This document shows positions 45,667 to 55,255 of a stretch of DNA of 64,000 bases, piece after piece; the first letter of the stretch is position 1, and every line of letters starts with the position of its first letter. The stretch lies in contig NZ_FCOX02000037.1 in NCBI RefSeq assembly GCF_900044055.2, positions 26,492-90,491 of the forward strand, read 5' to 3'. The position numbers were made by a program, and so were the translations under genes. The notes below the pieces were generated by a model that did no database searches, was not told the origin of the DNA, and saw only the letters and a program-made list of their open reading frames with translations. This DNA comes from Caballeronia calidae. GTDB taxonomy: Bacteria; Pseudomonadota; Gammaproteobacteria; Burkholderiales; Burkholderiaceae.

Positions 45667-47694
45667 ATGACGATACACTCGGCCTCGGCCCGCCAGCATT
45701 CTTTCGTTTCGACCGTGCGCGTTGTCGAGCGAGGCAAAGTCGTATCAGCATCGGAGGCCGTCCGTCTTATTCGCTCGGGCGATACGATTGCAACGAGCGG
45801 TTTCGTCGGAGTCGGCTTCGCGGAAGAAGTCGCCATCGCACTGGAGAAGCGTTTTCAGGAGGGCCGCGAACAGGTAATGGAAGAGGGCGACGAGTCAATT
45901 GCTGATCTAACACTTGTTTATGCAGCGGGTCAGGGTGATGGTCGGAACAAGGGATTGAATCATCTCGCGCATGAGGGTCTCATCAAACGAGTGGTTGGCG
46001 GTCATTGGGGACTTGTACCGGCTCTGCAAAAGCTCGCGATTGAAAATCGCATCGAAGCGTACAACCTTCCACAAGGCGTGATATCTCAGTTGTTTCGCGA
46101 TATCGCCGCACATCGGCCCGGACAACTTTCAACGGTAGGCCTGGGCACGTTTGTTGATCCTCGAAACGGCGGCGGCAAGCTCAACACTCGCACGACGGAG
46201 GAACTTGTGCGTTTCATGCCGATCGACGGGAGAGATTACCTCTACTACAAGACTTTTCCAATTGATGTTGCCATCGTGCGCGGCACGACGGCCGACATGG
46301 ATGGAAACGTGACGATGGAAAAGGAAGCGCTCACGTTGGAAGCGTTGGCAATTGCGATGGCAGCCCGCAACTCAGGCGGCATCGTGATCGTGCAAGTCGA
46401 GCGGCTAGCAGAATCGAACACGCTCAACTCACGTCAAGTGAAGATACCCGGGATTATGGTTGATTGCGTCGTCGTCGCGCAGGAGGCCAACCATTGGCAG
46501 ACCTTCGGCACCCCCTATAGCGCAGCGTTTTCGAGTGAATTGCGGGTGACGGCTAGCTCTATTGCGCCGATGTCGCTGACCGAACGCAAGATCATTGCGC
46601 GTCGCGCTTCATTCGAATTGATGGCCAATGGCGTCGTGAATCTAGGCATCGGTATGCCGGAAGGTATTGCGAACGTTGCGAACGAAGAACAGGTCATCGA
46701 CCTCTTCACGATGACGACGGAGCCCGGCGTGATTGGAGGAATTCCCGCGGGTGGCCTCAACTTTGGCGCCGCAACAAATACGCAAGCCATCGTGGACCAA
46801 CCTTATCAATTCGATTTCTACGACGGTGGCGGTCTTGACATCGCATTTCTGGGCCTTGCTCAAGCGGACACGGAAGGCAACCTCAATGTCAGCAAGTTCG
46901 GTCCGAGGCTCGCGGGTGCTGGTGGTTTCATCAACATAAGCCAAGCTGCGAAGAAAGTAGTGTTTGTCGGCACATTCAGCGCTGGCGGCTTGGAAGTAGA
47001 AATCGACCAGGGAAAGGTCGCGATTCGTCGTGAAGGAGATTGCCGAAAATTTGTCAATGCAGTTGAACATCGTACTTTCAGCGGCCGATATGCTGTAGAG
47101 CGCGGGCAAGCCGTGCTTTACATCACTGAGCGCTGCGTATTTGAACTTACTGAAGAAGGGCTGACGTTGACGGAGGTCGCTCCCGGTATCGACGTTGAGC
47201 GCGATATCCTCGCGCAAATGGACTTCCGTCCGGTGATAAAGGCGCCGCCGCGCCTGATGGACGAACGCATTTTTCGAGATTCACCAATGAATCTGCGTAG
47301 CCTTATGCTCGGGCTCAAACTGAGCGAGCGCTTCAGCTATGATCTCGAGAAGAACCTCTTCTTCATCAACTTCGAAGGACTCGAAGTCACTCAGAGAAGC
47401 GATGTCGAGGCGATCCGCCACGAGGTCAAGAAGCAATTGGCTGGCGTGACCGTCAAGCCTCATGCCATCGTAAATTACGATAATTTCTCGATTCGTCCTG
47501 AGATGCTGGATGCTTACTCTGAAATGGTCACCCAGCTTGTCAGAGACCACTACCACGGCGTCACCCGTTATACGACAAGCAGCTTTTTGCGCATGAAGCT
47601 CGGTGATGCGCTTAAACGCCGGGGCGTCGCACCTTATATCTATGAGAGTCCGGAGGAGGCGCGCGAGCATGAGTTAAGGCGCGCATGGTACTGA
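45667..47694 (+). CDS. Acyl-CoA:acetate/3-ketoacid CoA-transferase, long form
   Basis: A 675-residue family I CoA-transferase with alpha-like (about 20-290) and beta-like (about 295-530) halves fused in one chain. The catalytic glutamate is in TEPGVIGGIPAGG (near 357), followed by YDGGGLDIAFLGLAQ. The normal fused enzymes (YdiF or propionate CoA-transferase type) are near 520-530 residues. Here about 140 further residues follow, with a VKPHAIVNYDNF segment and a C-terminus ending in the ARG-rich EHELRRAWY. Long forms do occur in Burkholderia; the tail's role is unknown to me. It would activate a carboxylate produced by the pathway. Confidence 0.85.
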   Translation: MTIHSASARQHSFVSTVRVVERGKVVSASEAVRLIRSGDTIATSGFVGVGFAEEVAIALEKRFQEGREQVMEEGDESIADLTLVYAAGQGDGRNKGLNHLAHEGLIKRVVGGHWGLVPALQKLAIENRIEAYNLPQGVISQLFRDIAAHRPGQLSTVGLGTFVDPRNGGGKLNTRTTEELVRFMPIDGRDYLYYKTFPIDVAIVRGTTADMDGNVTMEKEALTLEALAIAMAARNSGGIVIVQVERLAESNTLNSRQVKIPGIMVDCVVVAQEANHWQTFGTPYSAAFSSELRVTASSIAPMSLTERKIIARRASFELMANGVVNLGIGMPEGIANVANEEQVIDLFTMTTEPGVIGGIPAGGLNFGAATNTQAIVDQPYQFDFYDGGGLDIAFLGLAQADTEGNLNVSKFGPRLAGAGGFINISQAAKKVVFVGTFSAGGLEVEIDQGKVAIRREGDCRKFVNAVEHRTFSGRYAVERGQAVLYITERCVFELTEEGLTLTEVAPGIDVERDILAQMDFRPVIKAPPRLMDERIFRDSPMNLRSLMLGLKLSERFSYDLEKNLFFINFEGLEVTQRSDVEAIRHEVKKQLAGVTVKPHAIVNYDNFSIRPEMLDAYSEMVTQLVRDHYHGVTRYTTSSFLRMKLGDALKRRGVAPYIYESPEEAREHELRRAWY

Positions 47695-47834
47695 TTCAAC
47701 GAGCCGCGTGAGCACCGGCAAAGAGCGCTGGTGTTCGTTGCTTACGAAGTCGTCGGCGGGACGAGAGGGCAAGGATTCCGCGGCACTCGTAAGGCCGATG
47801 TCCGTAGCTGTTTTTGCCCCGGCGCGTAGTGGAC

Positions 47835-49250
47835 TTACGGGCGCCGTCGCGGGTGAAGGCAAACGCTGCCGCGCGTCGGCGACAAGAATATGGCGACTGC
47901 ACCCATCGCCGCGATCAGCATAGCGCCTCCGACGAGGAAAACGGCCCGGGTACCTTGGACAAGGGCGGCTTGATGGTCCGGAGCTCCACGTTGCGCCCAC
48001 ACCGCGACAGACGTAAGCAATCCGAGGCCAAGCGACGCGCCGAGTTGGTGCGCGACGTTGAGAACGCCGGAAGCCACGCCTGTTTCACTCTTCGGGACGC
48101 CTGATATGCCAGCGGACGTCATCGGAGCTAGGCTCAGTCCTTGGCCGGTTCCGATGAGCGTCATGGGTAAACCAATGGACAACCAGAATGTCGCGGAGGC
48201 GTCGAGAAAGCTCATCCACAAGATGCCGCTGCACGTGACGAGCAATCCCAGGAGCAAGACCGCATCTTCGCCGATTCGCTTCGACAGCGCTGGCACTGCG
48301 AAGGGAGCGATAAACGCCACGACTGTCATTGGGAGAAAGCCAAGCCCCGCCCCGATTGCGGTGAATCCCAATCCATCTTGCATGAACTGGGACACAAAAA
48401 AGAAGAAAGAGACCATCGGGCCGAGAAACAGGAAGCGGATCACGTAGGCACCGAACCTGCGACGATCGGCGAACACTCGCAAGGGCATCAAGGGTTGAGT
48501 GGTGCGATGTTCATGCCATAGAAAAGACAAGATAGTTACAACGCCCATCGCGGCAGGAACTAGGACGCTGTTGCTCGACCAGCCTTCGTCTTCCGTTCGC
48601 ATAACGGCGAGAATGATGGACCCGAATCCAAATGTAGATAAAAGGGCGCCTAAAACGTCAAGGCGGGTTTGGAATCGCGGACTCTCATTTAGTGAGGAGC
48701 GCGTAATGCAAAAAAGGGCGACACCCACGGGAATATTCAGGAAGAATCCTGCGCGCCACGAAAGCGTTTCCGCGAAAACGCCTCCTAGCACAAGGCCGAC
48801 GCTCGCCCCTATTCCTGCTGTAGATCCATACCATGCAAGGGCACTGTTCCTTGCCTCACCTTCTTCAAAGTTCTGGGAGAGAAGGGTAAGGGCAGAGGGC
48901 GCGATGAGCGCGGCGCCAATCCCTTGGACCGCTCGCGCCGCTACCAGCCAAAGGCAATCATGCGCCATCCCGATGGCTGTAGAGGCGACTACGAATACAG
49001 ACAGTCCGAGTTGCATTATGCGCCGAGCGCCAGCAAGGTCTCCGCAGCGCGCGCCGAAAAGTAGGAACGCGCCGAAGAAAAGGGTGTAGATGCTTTGAAC
49101 GGATGAGAGCTGCGCCGGTGTGAGATCCAGATCAGCACGGATATGCGGGAGTCCGGCGATGACGATGGAGGTGTCCAATACGATCATCAGGTAGCTGCCG
49201 ATAACGACCAATAACGAGGTAGCCTGATGTTTGCGTTGTTCAATGCTCAT
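47835..49250 (-). CDS. DHA2 (EmrB/QacA) MFS transporter
   Basis: A 14-helix MFS exporter, 471 residues from ATG 49250 (an upstream in-frame start lacks support). Motif A-like segment FGARCGDLAGARRIM follows helix 2, helix 1 has LMIVLDTSIVIAGLPHI, and the middle RAVQGIGAALIAPSALTLL and GGVFAETLSWRAGFFLNIPVG are standard for the family. It is divergent from a LysR gene 271 bp away, a common regulator-exporter pair. The LysR protein is not close to LysR1/LysR2, so this pair is probably independent of the catabolic regulon. Confidence 0.85.
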   Translation of the reverse strand: MSIEQRKHQATSLLVVIGSYLMIVLDTSIVIAGLPHIRADLDLTPAQLSSVQSIYTLFFGAFLLFGARCGDLAGARRIMQLGLSVFVVASTAIGMAHDCLWLVAARAVQGIGAALIAPSALTLLSQNFEEGEARNSALAWYGSTAGIGASVGLVLGGVFAETLSWRAGFFLNIPVGVALFCITRSSLNESPRFQTRLDVLGALLSTFGFGSIILAVMRTEDEGWSSNSVLVPAAMGVVTILSFLWHEHRTTQPLMPLRVFADRRRFGAYVIRFLFLGPMVSFFFFVSQFMQDGLGFTAIGAGLGFLPMTVVAFIAPFAVPALSKRIGEDAVLLLGLLVTCSGILWMSFLDASATFWLSIGLPMTLIGTGQGLSLAPMTSAGISGVPKSETGVASGVLNVAHQLGASLGLGLLTSVAVWAQRGAPDHQAALVQGTRAVFLVGGAMLIAAMGAVAIFLSPTRGSVCLHPRRRP

Positions 49251-49521
49251 ACTGACTGAGGTCGTCACCTTCGAAGGTTCCGGTAGAGGTGAAAGAGGTC
49301 TGCTGAAATGCGGGGAGCTCAGCAGGGGCAGCCGACGATGTGCCATGCTACGTCGACCCTGCGGTCGCAGCCATTTTCGAAGCTTACGGTGTTTTGCAGT
49401 CTGGAGTAACGTTGCATGTGGACGTGAAGCTATACCTGCATTTCATAAATCGCTTGTAGTCTTCAAGGAACGGCTCCAAACTTGTAGTTCGAACATCATA
49501 TTTTTGTCTTGCAAACGAATC

Positions 49522-50430
49522 ATGCAACGGGAAGCTCTTGTCGACTTGAATGCCTTTGCCGTGGTTGCGGAAGAACGCAGCTTCACCCGTGCGTCTGTGC
49601 GGCTCGGGACCTCCCAGTCGGCGATCAGTTACGCGGTTCGAAGACTGGAAGATCGACTCGGTGTACGACTTTTGCATCGGACAACGCGGAGTGTTGCACC
49701 GACGGAAGCGGGCCAGCTTCTCCTTGAGACTCTTCGTACTTCGTTTGAGGAAATATCTGAGCAGTTGAGCTTTATTGAACGGCTCGGAAGCGAACCGAGC
49801 GGCACAATCCGGATTAGCACGCCAGAGCACGCCTTTAAGACTGTCCTCTGGCCGAAACTAAGCAGCTTTCTGATGCGCCACTCCTCCATCAACGTAGAGG
49901 TTGATCTTAATGCGGGCGATGTCGATATCGTCGACGAGAGGTTTGATTTAGGTGTGAGGCTCGGAGGAGAGGTTCCTAGAGACATGGTGGCAGTACCACT
50001 CGGATCGGAGCTTCGTATGGCAGTGGTCGCATCGCCGGAATATTTTTCGGAGCGGGAACGGCCCTCTACGCCTTACGACCTTTCCAATCATCTGTGTATC
50101 AACTATCGGCGACCGATGACCGGGAGGGTAGTGCCGTGGGTGTTTTCGCTAGGAAACAAGAAGACGAGGCTCCGTGTCGGGGGACAGCTTACGTTCAACA
50201 ACATGGCGGCAGCCCTGAACGCAGCGAGGGGGGGACACGGCGTGGCGTATGTTCCTGAAGACTACGTGAATACAGACCTTGAGAGCGGTCAACTCGAGCG
50301 CGTGCTTTCGGAATGGTGTGCTCCGTATCCAGGATTCCATCTGTACTACGCCAATCGGAGACAGCCTTCGGCCGCGCTCGCGCTGCTTATTACCGCGTTG
50401 AAGCTCCCGACGGCGGTGAATGCAGCATAG
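49522..50430 (+). CDS. LysR-family regulator divergent from DHA2 pump
   Basis: A 302-residue LysR-type regulator of the DmlR/AaeR-like group, starting at ATG 49522 (MQREALVDLNAFAVVAEERS). The HTH is regular (ASVRLGTSQSAISYAVRRLE). The effector domain begins near residue 90 (GTIRISTPEHA) and includes DVDIVDERFDLGVRLG. It is divergent from the exporter at 47835-49250, whose expression it probably controls. The convergent aldehyde dehydrogenase gene downstream belongs to another operon. Confidence 0.88.
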   Translation: MQREALVDLNAFAVVAEERSFTRASVRLGTSQSAISYAVRRLEDRLGVRLLHRTTRSVAPTEAGQLLLETLRTSFEEISEQLSFIERLGSEPSGTIRISTPEHAFKTVLWPKLSSFLMRHSSINVEVDLNAGDVDIVDERFDLGVRLGGEVPRDMVAVPLGSELRMAVVASPEYFSERERPSTPYDLSNHLCINYRRPMTGRVVPWVFSLGNKKTRLRVGGQLTFNNMAAALNAARGGHGVAYVPEDYVNTDLESGQLERVLSEWCAPYPGFHLYYANRRQPSAALALLITALKLPTAVNAA

Positions 50431-50543
50431 GATCTTGGGGGATGGCTTATTGAGGTGGAAAAAATGGCGGTCTACCGTTCGTCATAGTAGCCGCCAAATT
50501 TCGCATCCCTGGTCGATGCAAAAGCCTGCTGTGCGTCTTACAG

Positions 50544-52046
50544 TTATAGCCGGACTAAGACGGCCTTCGTCTGCGTGTATGCCTCAAGAGACTCAGCTCC
50601 GAATTCGCGTCCGAGGCCAGACTGCTTGTACCCGCCTGAAGCCATCACCGGATGTGCCTCACCATACGTGTTGACCCATACACGACCGGCCTTGACGGCA
50701 CGCGAAACGGCATGAGCTCGGGTCAGATCTCGTGTCCAAACCGCCGCTGCGAGACCGTATGGCGTATCGTTGGCCTTCGTGACTGCATCCTGGTCGTCGT
50801 TGAATGGAATTATGGAAAGCACTGGACCAAAAATCTCTTCCTGGGCGATCTTCATTGAGTTTGCGACCGAAGCGAAAACGGTCGGCTGGATGAAGTGTCC
50901 GATATCACCAACCCGTGAGCCACCGAGCAAAAGTTCAGCGCCTTCCGTGGTCCCTGCGTCCACATAAGACATCACTCGATTTAACTGCTCACGAGAAATG
51001 AGCGGACCGAGCTTAGTGTCAGCGGCGAACGGTGAACCGACCTTGTAGGTTGATGCGAGGTCGCTGATGCGGCGAGCTACCTCATCGTGGATGCTTTCAT
51101 GCACAAACAGGCGAGTAGCCGCCGAACAGATCTGACCGGAGTTACCGCAGAAGCTACGGACGGCGGCCGCGACTGCGTTGTCCAGGTCAGCGTCCTGAAA
51201 GATGATGCTTGGGGATTTTCCGCCGAGCTCCAGGGTGATCTTCTTCAAATTGCCAGTCGAGGCCGCGAGAATCTGTTTGCCGACGGCGGTAGAGCCAGTG
51301 AAGGCGACTTTATCGACGTCGGGGTGCGCGGCAAGGGCGGCGCCCGCGGCTGCGCCGGGGCCTGGCAGAACGTTTACCACGCCGGGAGGAAGACCCGTTT
51401 CCAGAACTAATTCAGCAAATCGCAGCGTCGACAAGGGAGTCAACTCGGCGGGCTTTACAACCGCCGTGTTTCCGCACGCGAGCGCGTTGGCAACCTTCAT
51501 GCACGCCATCATGAGCGGGGTGTTCCACGCGTTGATGAGACCACAAACGCCTACCGGCTCGCGAACCATGTAGATGAAGGACGACGGGTCACTTGGATTC
51601 GTCGTCCCCAGAATCTTGGTCGGCCATCCAGCGTAGTACCGTACGACTTCAGCGCACTTCTTGACCGTGTTGGTGCTGTACCACAGCGGCATGCCGTTAT
51701 CCAAGGTCTCGAGCGCCGCAAGCTCTTCTCCGTTTTCCTCGATCGCCTCCGCGATTTTCAGCAGTGCAACCGTACGTTGGTCCGGCGTCATTGCGGCCCA
51801 CGAAGGCGCCAGAAAAGCTCGCCGCGCCGCCGCAACTGCGGCGTCAACATCGGGCGCATCCGCCTCTGACACGGTCGTGAGCGCTTCTTCGGTCGCGGGG
51901 TTGTAGGTGGTGAACGTCTTCCCAGATTGAGAATTTACCCACTTACCATCGATGAGCAGACGCTTTGGTCCGGACTTAATCCACTCCAGCGCTTTGTGAT
52001 GGCCAAGGCTAATCGATTGTCGTTGGCCAGCGTTCGCTAGGTTCAT
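50544..52046 (-). CDS. Aldehyde dehydrogenase (copy 2)
   Basis: A 500-residue aldehyde dehydrogenase of the phenylacetaldehyde/betaine-aldehyde type. The start at 52046 follows AAGGGGGA; a start 72 bases upstream has no comparable site. Catalytic residues: Asn175 in AWNTP, Glu273 in TLELGGKS, Cys307 in NSGQICS. It is the last gene of a minus-strand operon CMD, beta-hydroxyacid dehydrogenase, aldehyde dehydrogenase. It is not closely related to the enzyme at 13682. Likely substrate: an aldehyde released in the pathway. Confidence 0.92.
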   Translation of the reverse strand: MNLANAGQRQSISLGHHKALEWIKSGPKRLLIDGKWVNSQSGKTFTTYNPATEEALTTVSEADAPDVDAAVAAARRAFLAPSWAAMTPDQRTVALLKIAEAIEENGEELAALETLDNGMPLWYSTNTVKKCAEVVRYYAGWPTKILGTTNPSDPSSFIYMVREPVGVCGLINAWNTPLMMACMKVANALACGNTAVVKPAELTPLSTLRFAELVLETGLPPGVVNVLPGPGAAAGAALAAHPDVDKVAFTGSTAVGKQILAASTGNLKKITLELGGKSPSIIFQDADLDNAVAAAVRSFCGNSGQICSAATRLFVHESIHDEVARRISDLASTYKVGSPFAADTKLGPLISREQLNRVMSYVDAGTTEGAELLLGGSRVGDIGHFIQPTVFASVANSMKIAQEEIFGPVLSIIPFNDDQDAVTKANDTPYGLAAAVWTRDLTRAHAVSRAVKAGRVWVNTYGEAHPVMASGGYKQSGLGREFGAESLEAYTQTKAVLVRL

Positions 52047-52257
52047 GTGTCCCCCTTGAATGGACGGTTGGGCAGGCGCGTTCTTCGCCTTCTGTGTTAT
52101 CGCTACTGCCTCACTCATGTCGATTTCAACCAGCGCACAGGTGAAGCCTCAATCTAAAACTGGTCTCTACGGCACCGAGCAGTTCAACTGCGAACCCCAC
52201 AATGGATGAAAACTGGCACCTCGTCCCACGCTAACTCTTGCTGACGGGAGATTCTCG

Positions 52258-53160
52258 CTACTTCAAGTCATTATCGGCAGGGACCAAGTTCGTTCCCGCA
52301 AGGCGATCCATAACAAGCGTGCAGGCGTGCACGTTCGCTTCGGGTCCTTTCTCACTGATGCACATCTGATACATTTCGCGCGTGAGATTGCCGAAGAACA
52401 TTGGTACCCTGGAATCGTTTCCCAACTGGCAGGCCAGTCGAAGGTCCTTGTGCATAAGGCTCAACGTGAAACCGAAGTTCAATTTGCCCGTGAGCACGTG
52501 CTGGCGCAAATACTTCTCGAGGAAAGCGTTTCTCGCGTTTCCGTTGACCAGAATCTCGCAAGCCTTCGCCGGATCGATTCCGTTCTTCGCGGCTAGCGAT
52601 ATTGCTTCAAGGCTCAACAGTCGCTGAGCTCCGGAGATGAGATTGTTGATCAGCTTGATGACATGGCCCGCGCCGATGCCGCCCGCATGGAGCACATTGG
52701 GACTTATCAGTTCAAGAAGCGGACGAGCGCGATTGAATGCTGATTCTTCAGCTCCGACCATAATCGCAATAGTTCCGGCCTGCGCACCCTCTGGACCTCC
52801 GCTGACCGGCGCATCCACTAGGGTCACCTGGAGCTTCGACAGCTTCTCAGCGATTTGCCTTGTAATCACGGGGTCGCCACTGGTCTGGTCGATGACCAGC
52901 GCACCCGGTTTCAGGAACTGCGCAATGCCATTTTCACCGAACAACGCTGTTCGTACGTGCTCGCTAGTCGGAAGGCACAAAAAAATCGTGTCGCACGCGG
53001 CAGCGAGTTCACTTGCGGAAGCACAAGGCGAGGCACCACTTTCTGCTAGATTCTTCAGGGCAATTGCGTTGAGGTCGAAAACCAGCAAAGGCTTGCGCAA
53101 CTGAAGCCGGCGAGCCAACGCTCCGCCCATCTCGCCCAGACCAATATATCCAATGTTCAT
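52258..53160 (-). CDS. Beta-hydroxyacid dehydrogenase (3-HIBADH/GlxR-like, copy 1)
   Basis: A 300-residue NAD(P)-dependent dehydrogenase of the 3-hydroxyisobutyrate/tartronate-semialdehyde reductase family. The N-terminal motif is GYIGLGEMGG, the substrate-binding segment DAPVSGGPEGAQAG (near 121-134) and the catalytic lysine is in VIKLINNLI (near 171). The start at 53160 is the family N-terminus with AGAAGAG upstream. It lies 53 bp after the CMD gene. Reduction of a semialdehyde such as tartronate semialdehyde, or oxidation of a 3-hydroxyacid, are the likely reactions. Confidence 0.87.
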   Translation of the reverse strand: MNIGYIGLGEMGGALARRLQLRKPLLVFDLNAIALKNLAESGASPCASASELAAACDTIFLCLPTSEHVRTALFGENGIAQFLKPGALVIDQTSGDPVITRQIAEKLSKLQVTLVDAPVSGGPEGAQAGTIAIMVGAEESAFNRARPLLELISPNVLHAGGIGAGHVIKLINNLISGAQRLLSLEAISLAAKNGIDPAKACEILVNGNARNAFLEKYLRQHVLTGKLNFGFTLSLMHKDLRLACQLGNDSRVPMFFGNLTREMYQMCISEKGPEANVHACTLVMDRLAGTNLVPADNDLK

Positions 53161-53213
53161 ATCATTTGCACTCTTCTCACAGCGGATTGACAATCCACAA
53201 AGTTGAACTCAGC

Positions 53214-53540
53214 TCACAGGTTTGCGAAGATTTCTTTGGCTTGGAATGCCGCCACGTTCGCGCTCGGCCAGCCAGAATAGAAGGCCATGTGAGTGATCAT
53301 CTCGATGAGTTCCTCCTTCGTGACCCCATTTTGGAGTGCGCGTGGGAAATGAGTTTTCATCTGGTCCGTCCAGCCGAACGCTACCAGGGCCGTACAAGTG
53401 ATGAGACTCCGGTCACGTTTTGAGAGTTGCGGGCGTTCCCAGATGTCCCCGAACAGGACGCTATCGCCGAGTTCTACGAGCTTCGGCGCGATTTCCTGAA
53501 GGGCCAATCGGGCTTTCTGCGATGGCGTGAGTTCGCTCAT
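53214..53540 (-). CDS. PcaC-like carboxymuconolactone decarboxylase family protein
   Basis: A 108-residue protein. The start at 53540 follows AAAGGAGA. It has the PcaC-type core: GDIWERPQLSKRDRSLITCTALVAFG, then H-F-P-R-A-L-Q-N-G-V-T-K-E-E-L and MAFYSGWPSANVAAF. PcaC removes CO2 from gamma-carboxymuconolactone in the beta-ketoadipate pathway. No ring-cleavage dioxygenase or cycloisomerase is in the window, so a related lactone decarboxylation is more likely than classical protocatechuate breakdown. First gene of the operon with dehydrogenase copy 1 and aldehyde dehydrogenase copy 2. Confidence 0.8.
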   Translation of the reverse strand: MSELTPSQKARLALQEIAPKLVELGDSVLFGDIWERPQLSKRDRSLITCTALVAFGWTDQMKTHFPRALQNGVTKEELIEMITHMAFYSGWPSANVAAFQAKEIFANL

Positions 53541-53660
53541 CTCTGTCTCCTTTCGTAAGTTTGGGATGGTTAGAGAGCTCGAGCGCGGCGCGGTCCGCTC
53601 ACTCGAGTCAATGCCATCTGAGTCTAAAGGTCCGGTTTTGAGGTCGGTAGGCAATCGCGC

Positions 53661-53676
53661 GCCAAGAAGCTTTGCT
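53661..53676. promoter_or_regulatory. Possible shared operator upstream of CMD operon
   Basis: GCCAAGAAGCTTTGCT, one mismatch per arm from GGCAA-N6-TTGCC and with an unusual spacer. It also sits inside a larger inverted repeat GCCAAG-N8-CTTGGC. Located about 121 bp upstream of the CMD start. Confidence 0.35.
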
Positions 53677-54057
53677 TGGCACGCAAACCTTGCCGTTGCT
53701 TTCAGGCGGGTAAATAAGCGTCACAGAAAAGTGATTCACCGGATCGTCCGCATCTGCGCTATCTGAACCGCTCCAGCGCGTCCAACTAGCGGATCAACGA
53801 TGGCCCCGAGCGACAAGCGCGTACCGGACCCCTTTGTGGACTAATTCTGATTCGGCGGATCGCGAGGTGAGCCCGATGGTGAGCGCTTCGCCCCCCTTCC
53901 ATACGGCCCTACACAGCAGAGGACGACCATGGGCACCTCAGGTTTCAAACGGGGCGCCACGCAAAAGCTAAGGATCCTTTGGGTGGTATGGCAATGGGTA
54001 CCGCTGGGCACCTACGAAGGCTCGCCTGACAATCGGCGATGCGATCTTTGCGCAGAA

Positions 54058-54073
54058 GGCAATGATGCTTGCC
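54058..54073. promoter_or_regulatory. Shared operator-like site upstream of hydrolase 2
   Basis: GGCAATGATGCTTGCC, the only copy with both arms perfect. It starts 161 bp before the hydrolase ATG and is preceded by TTTGCGCAGAA, similar to the bases before the site at 40916. Confidence 0.6.
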
Positions 54074-54218
54074 AGCCCGGTCGCTGGTTGCGCGCAGTGC
54101 CCATAGGTACCATCGGACTCAATGATTTGCTGCCTCAAGCCCCTGTCGATTGGAGACTCGATGCACGACACAGTGCAAGGGGGCGGGCAGAAAAGTCGGC
54201 ACTTATATTGAGAAAAGC

Positions 54219-54986
54219 ATGGCTAGTCCAAACACCTCGATTAAATCGGCGACTCGGGAGTTCGCAGCCCCTAGGAGAACGTACGTCCTCGTACATGGTG
54301 CGTACCATGGCGGTTGGTGCTGGAAGGAGGTGGCTTCGATTCTGCGCTCGAAGGGTCACGTTGTATACACGCCGACACTTACTGGCCTGGGTGAGCGATC
54401 CCACCTCATCGATTGCAGACCGACTCTCGAGGTAATGATCAAGGATGTCGAGCAGGTCTTCTTTTACGAGGAACTCGAAGACGTCATTCTGGTGGGGCAT
54501 AGTTTCGCGGGATCCATCGTCTCCGCTTTGGCTGATCGTATGCCCGAGCGGCTACGTCATCTCGTCTACTTAGACGCCCAAGTTCTCGAGTCAGGGCAGG
54601 CGCCCTTAGACGCAGTTCCGCCTTCGATCCGTGAGAAGTACTTGCAACGAGCGCGCGATTGCAATAGTACCGGGCACGCAGTTCCTCCAGGAGACCCCGA
54701 GACATTTGGCATCAACGATCCATCGCTGGTGGAGCGAGTCCGCGGGCTTTTGACTCCCCACCCCTTCGGTGCGTACTTTGACAAGCTGATGCTTAACCAC
54801 CCACTCGGCAACGGAGTATCTGCAACCTACGTTGTGTGTACAAGTCCCTTGCATCCGAACACGTCGCACTCTCGAAATGTCGCGAAAGCTCAGCCAGGCT
54901 GGGATTACGTCGAGTTAGCTGCGGGCCATGACGCAATGTTGACGCGCCCTTCAGAAGTGGCGCGATTGATCGAGCAAGTGAGTTAG
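54219..54986 (+). CDS. Alpha/beta hydrolase, EstC/methylesterase-like (copy 2)
   Basis: A 255-residue paralogue of the hydrolase at 41084. It has the same VHGAYHGGWCW oxyanion segment, GHSFAGS nucleophile and AAGHDAML histidine. ATG 54219 is preceded by TTGAGAAAAG, almost the same leader as in copy 1. A carboxylesterase or C-N/C-C cleaving hydrolase role is expected. The two paralogues carry the two most similar operator regions of the set, which suggests duplication of gene with promoter. Confidence 0.85.
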   Translation: MASPNTSIKSATREFAAPRRTYVLVHGAYHGGWCWKEVASILRSKGHVVYTPTLTGLGERSHLIDCRPTLEVMIKDVEQVFFYEELEDVILVGHSFAGSIVSALADRMPERLRHLVYLDAQVLESGQAPLDAVPPSIREKYLQRARDCNSTGHAVPPGDPETFGINDPSLVERVRGLLTPHPFGAYFDKLMLNHPLGNGVSATYVVCTSPLHPNTSHSRNVAKAQPGWDYVELAAGHDAMLTRPSEVARLIEQVS

Positions 54987-55255
54987 CAGCTCTGTTATGG
55001 CACCAGCATTAATTCGCCTTAACGAAAGATCTGCTGCGTGCTAACTGCGGTGCATCGGTGCACGGTAAGTGCGACGACATAAAGATTAATTATTTGACCC
55101 CGAACCGAATAGCGAACGGGCTAATCTCTTAGGGAGGTGCAACGCTTTGCGTCGAAGTTTGAGTAGGTCCTAACAATAAGAACAGCCTTATAAACGTTTA
55201 GGAAATTCGGCTTCATCGGTATTTCAATTTAAATACTTCCATATTTGGAGGGGAC

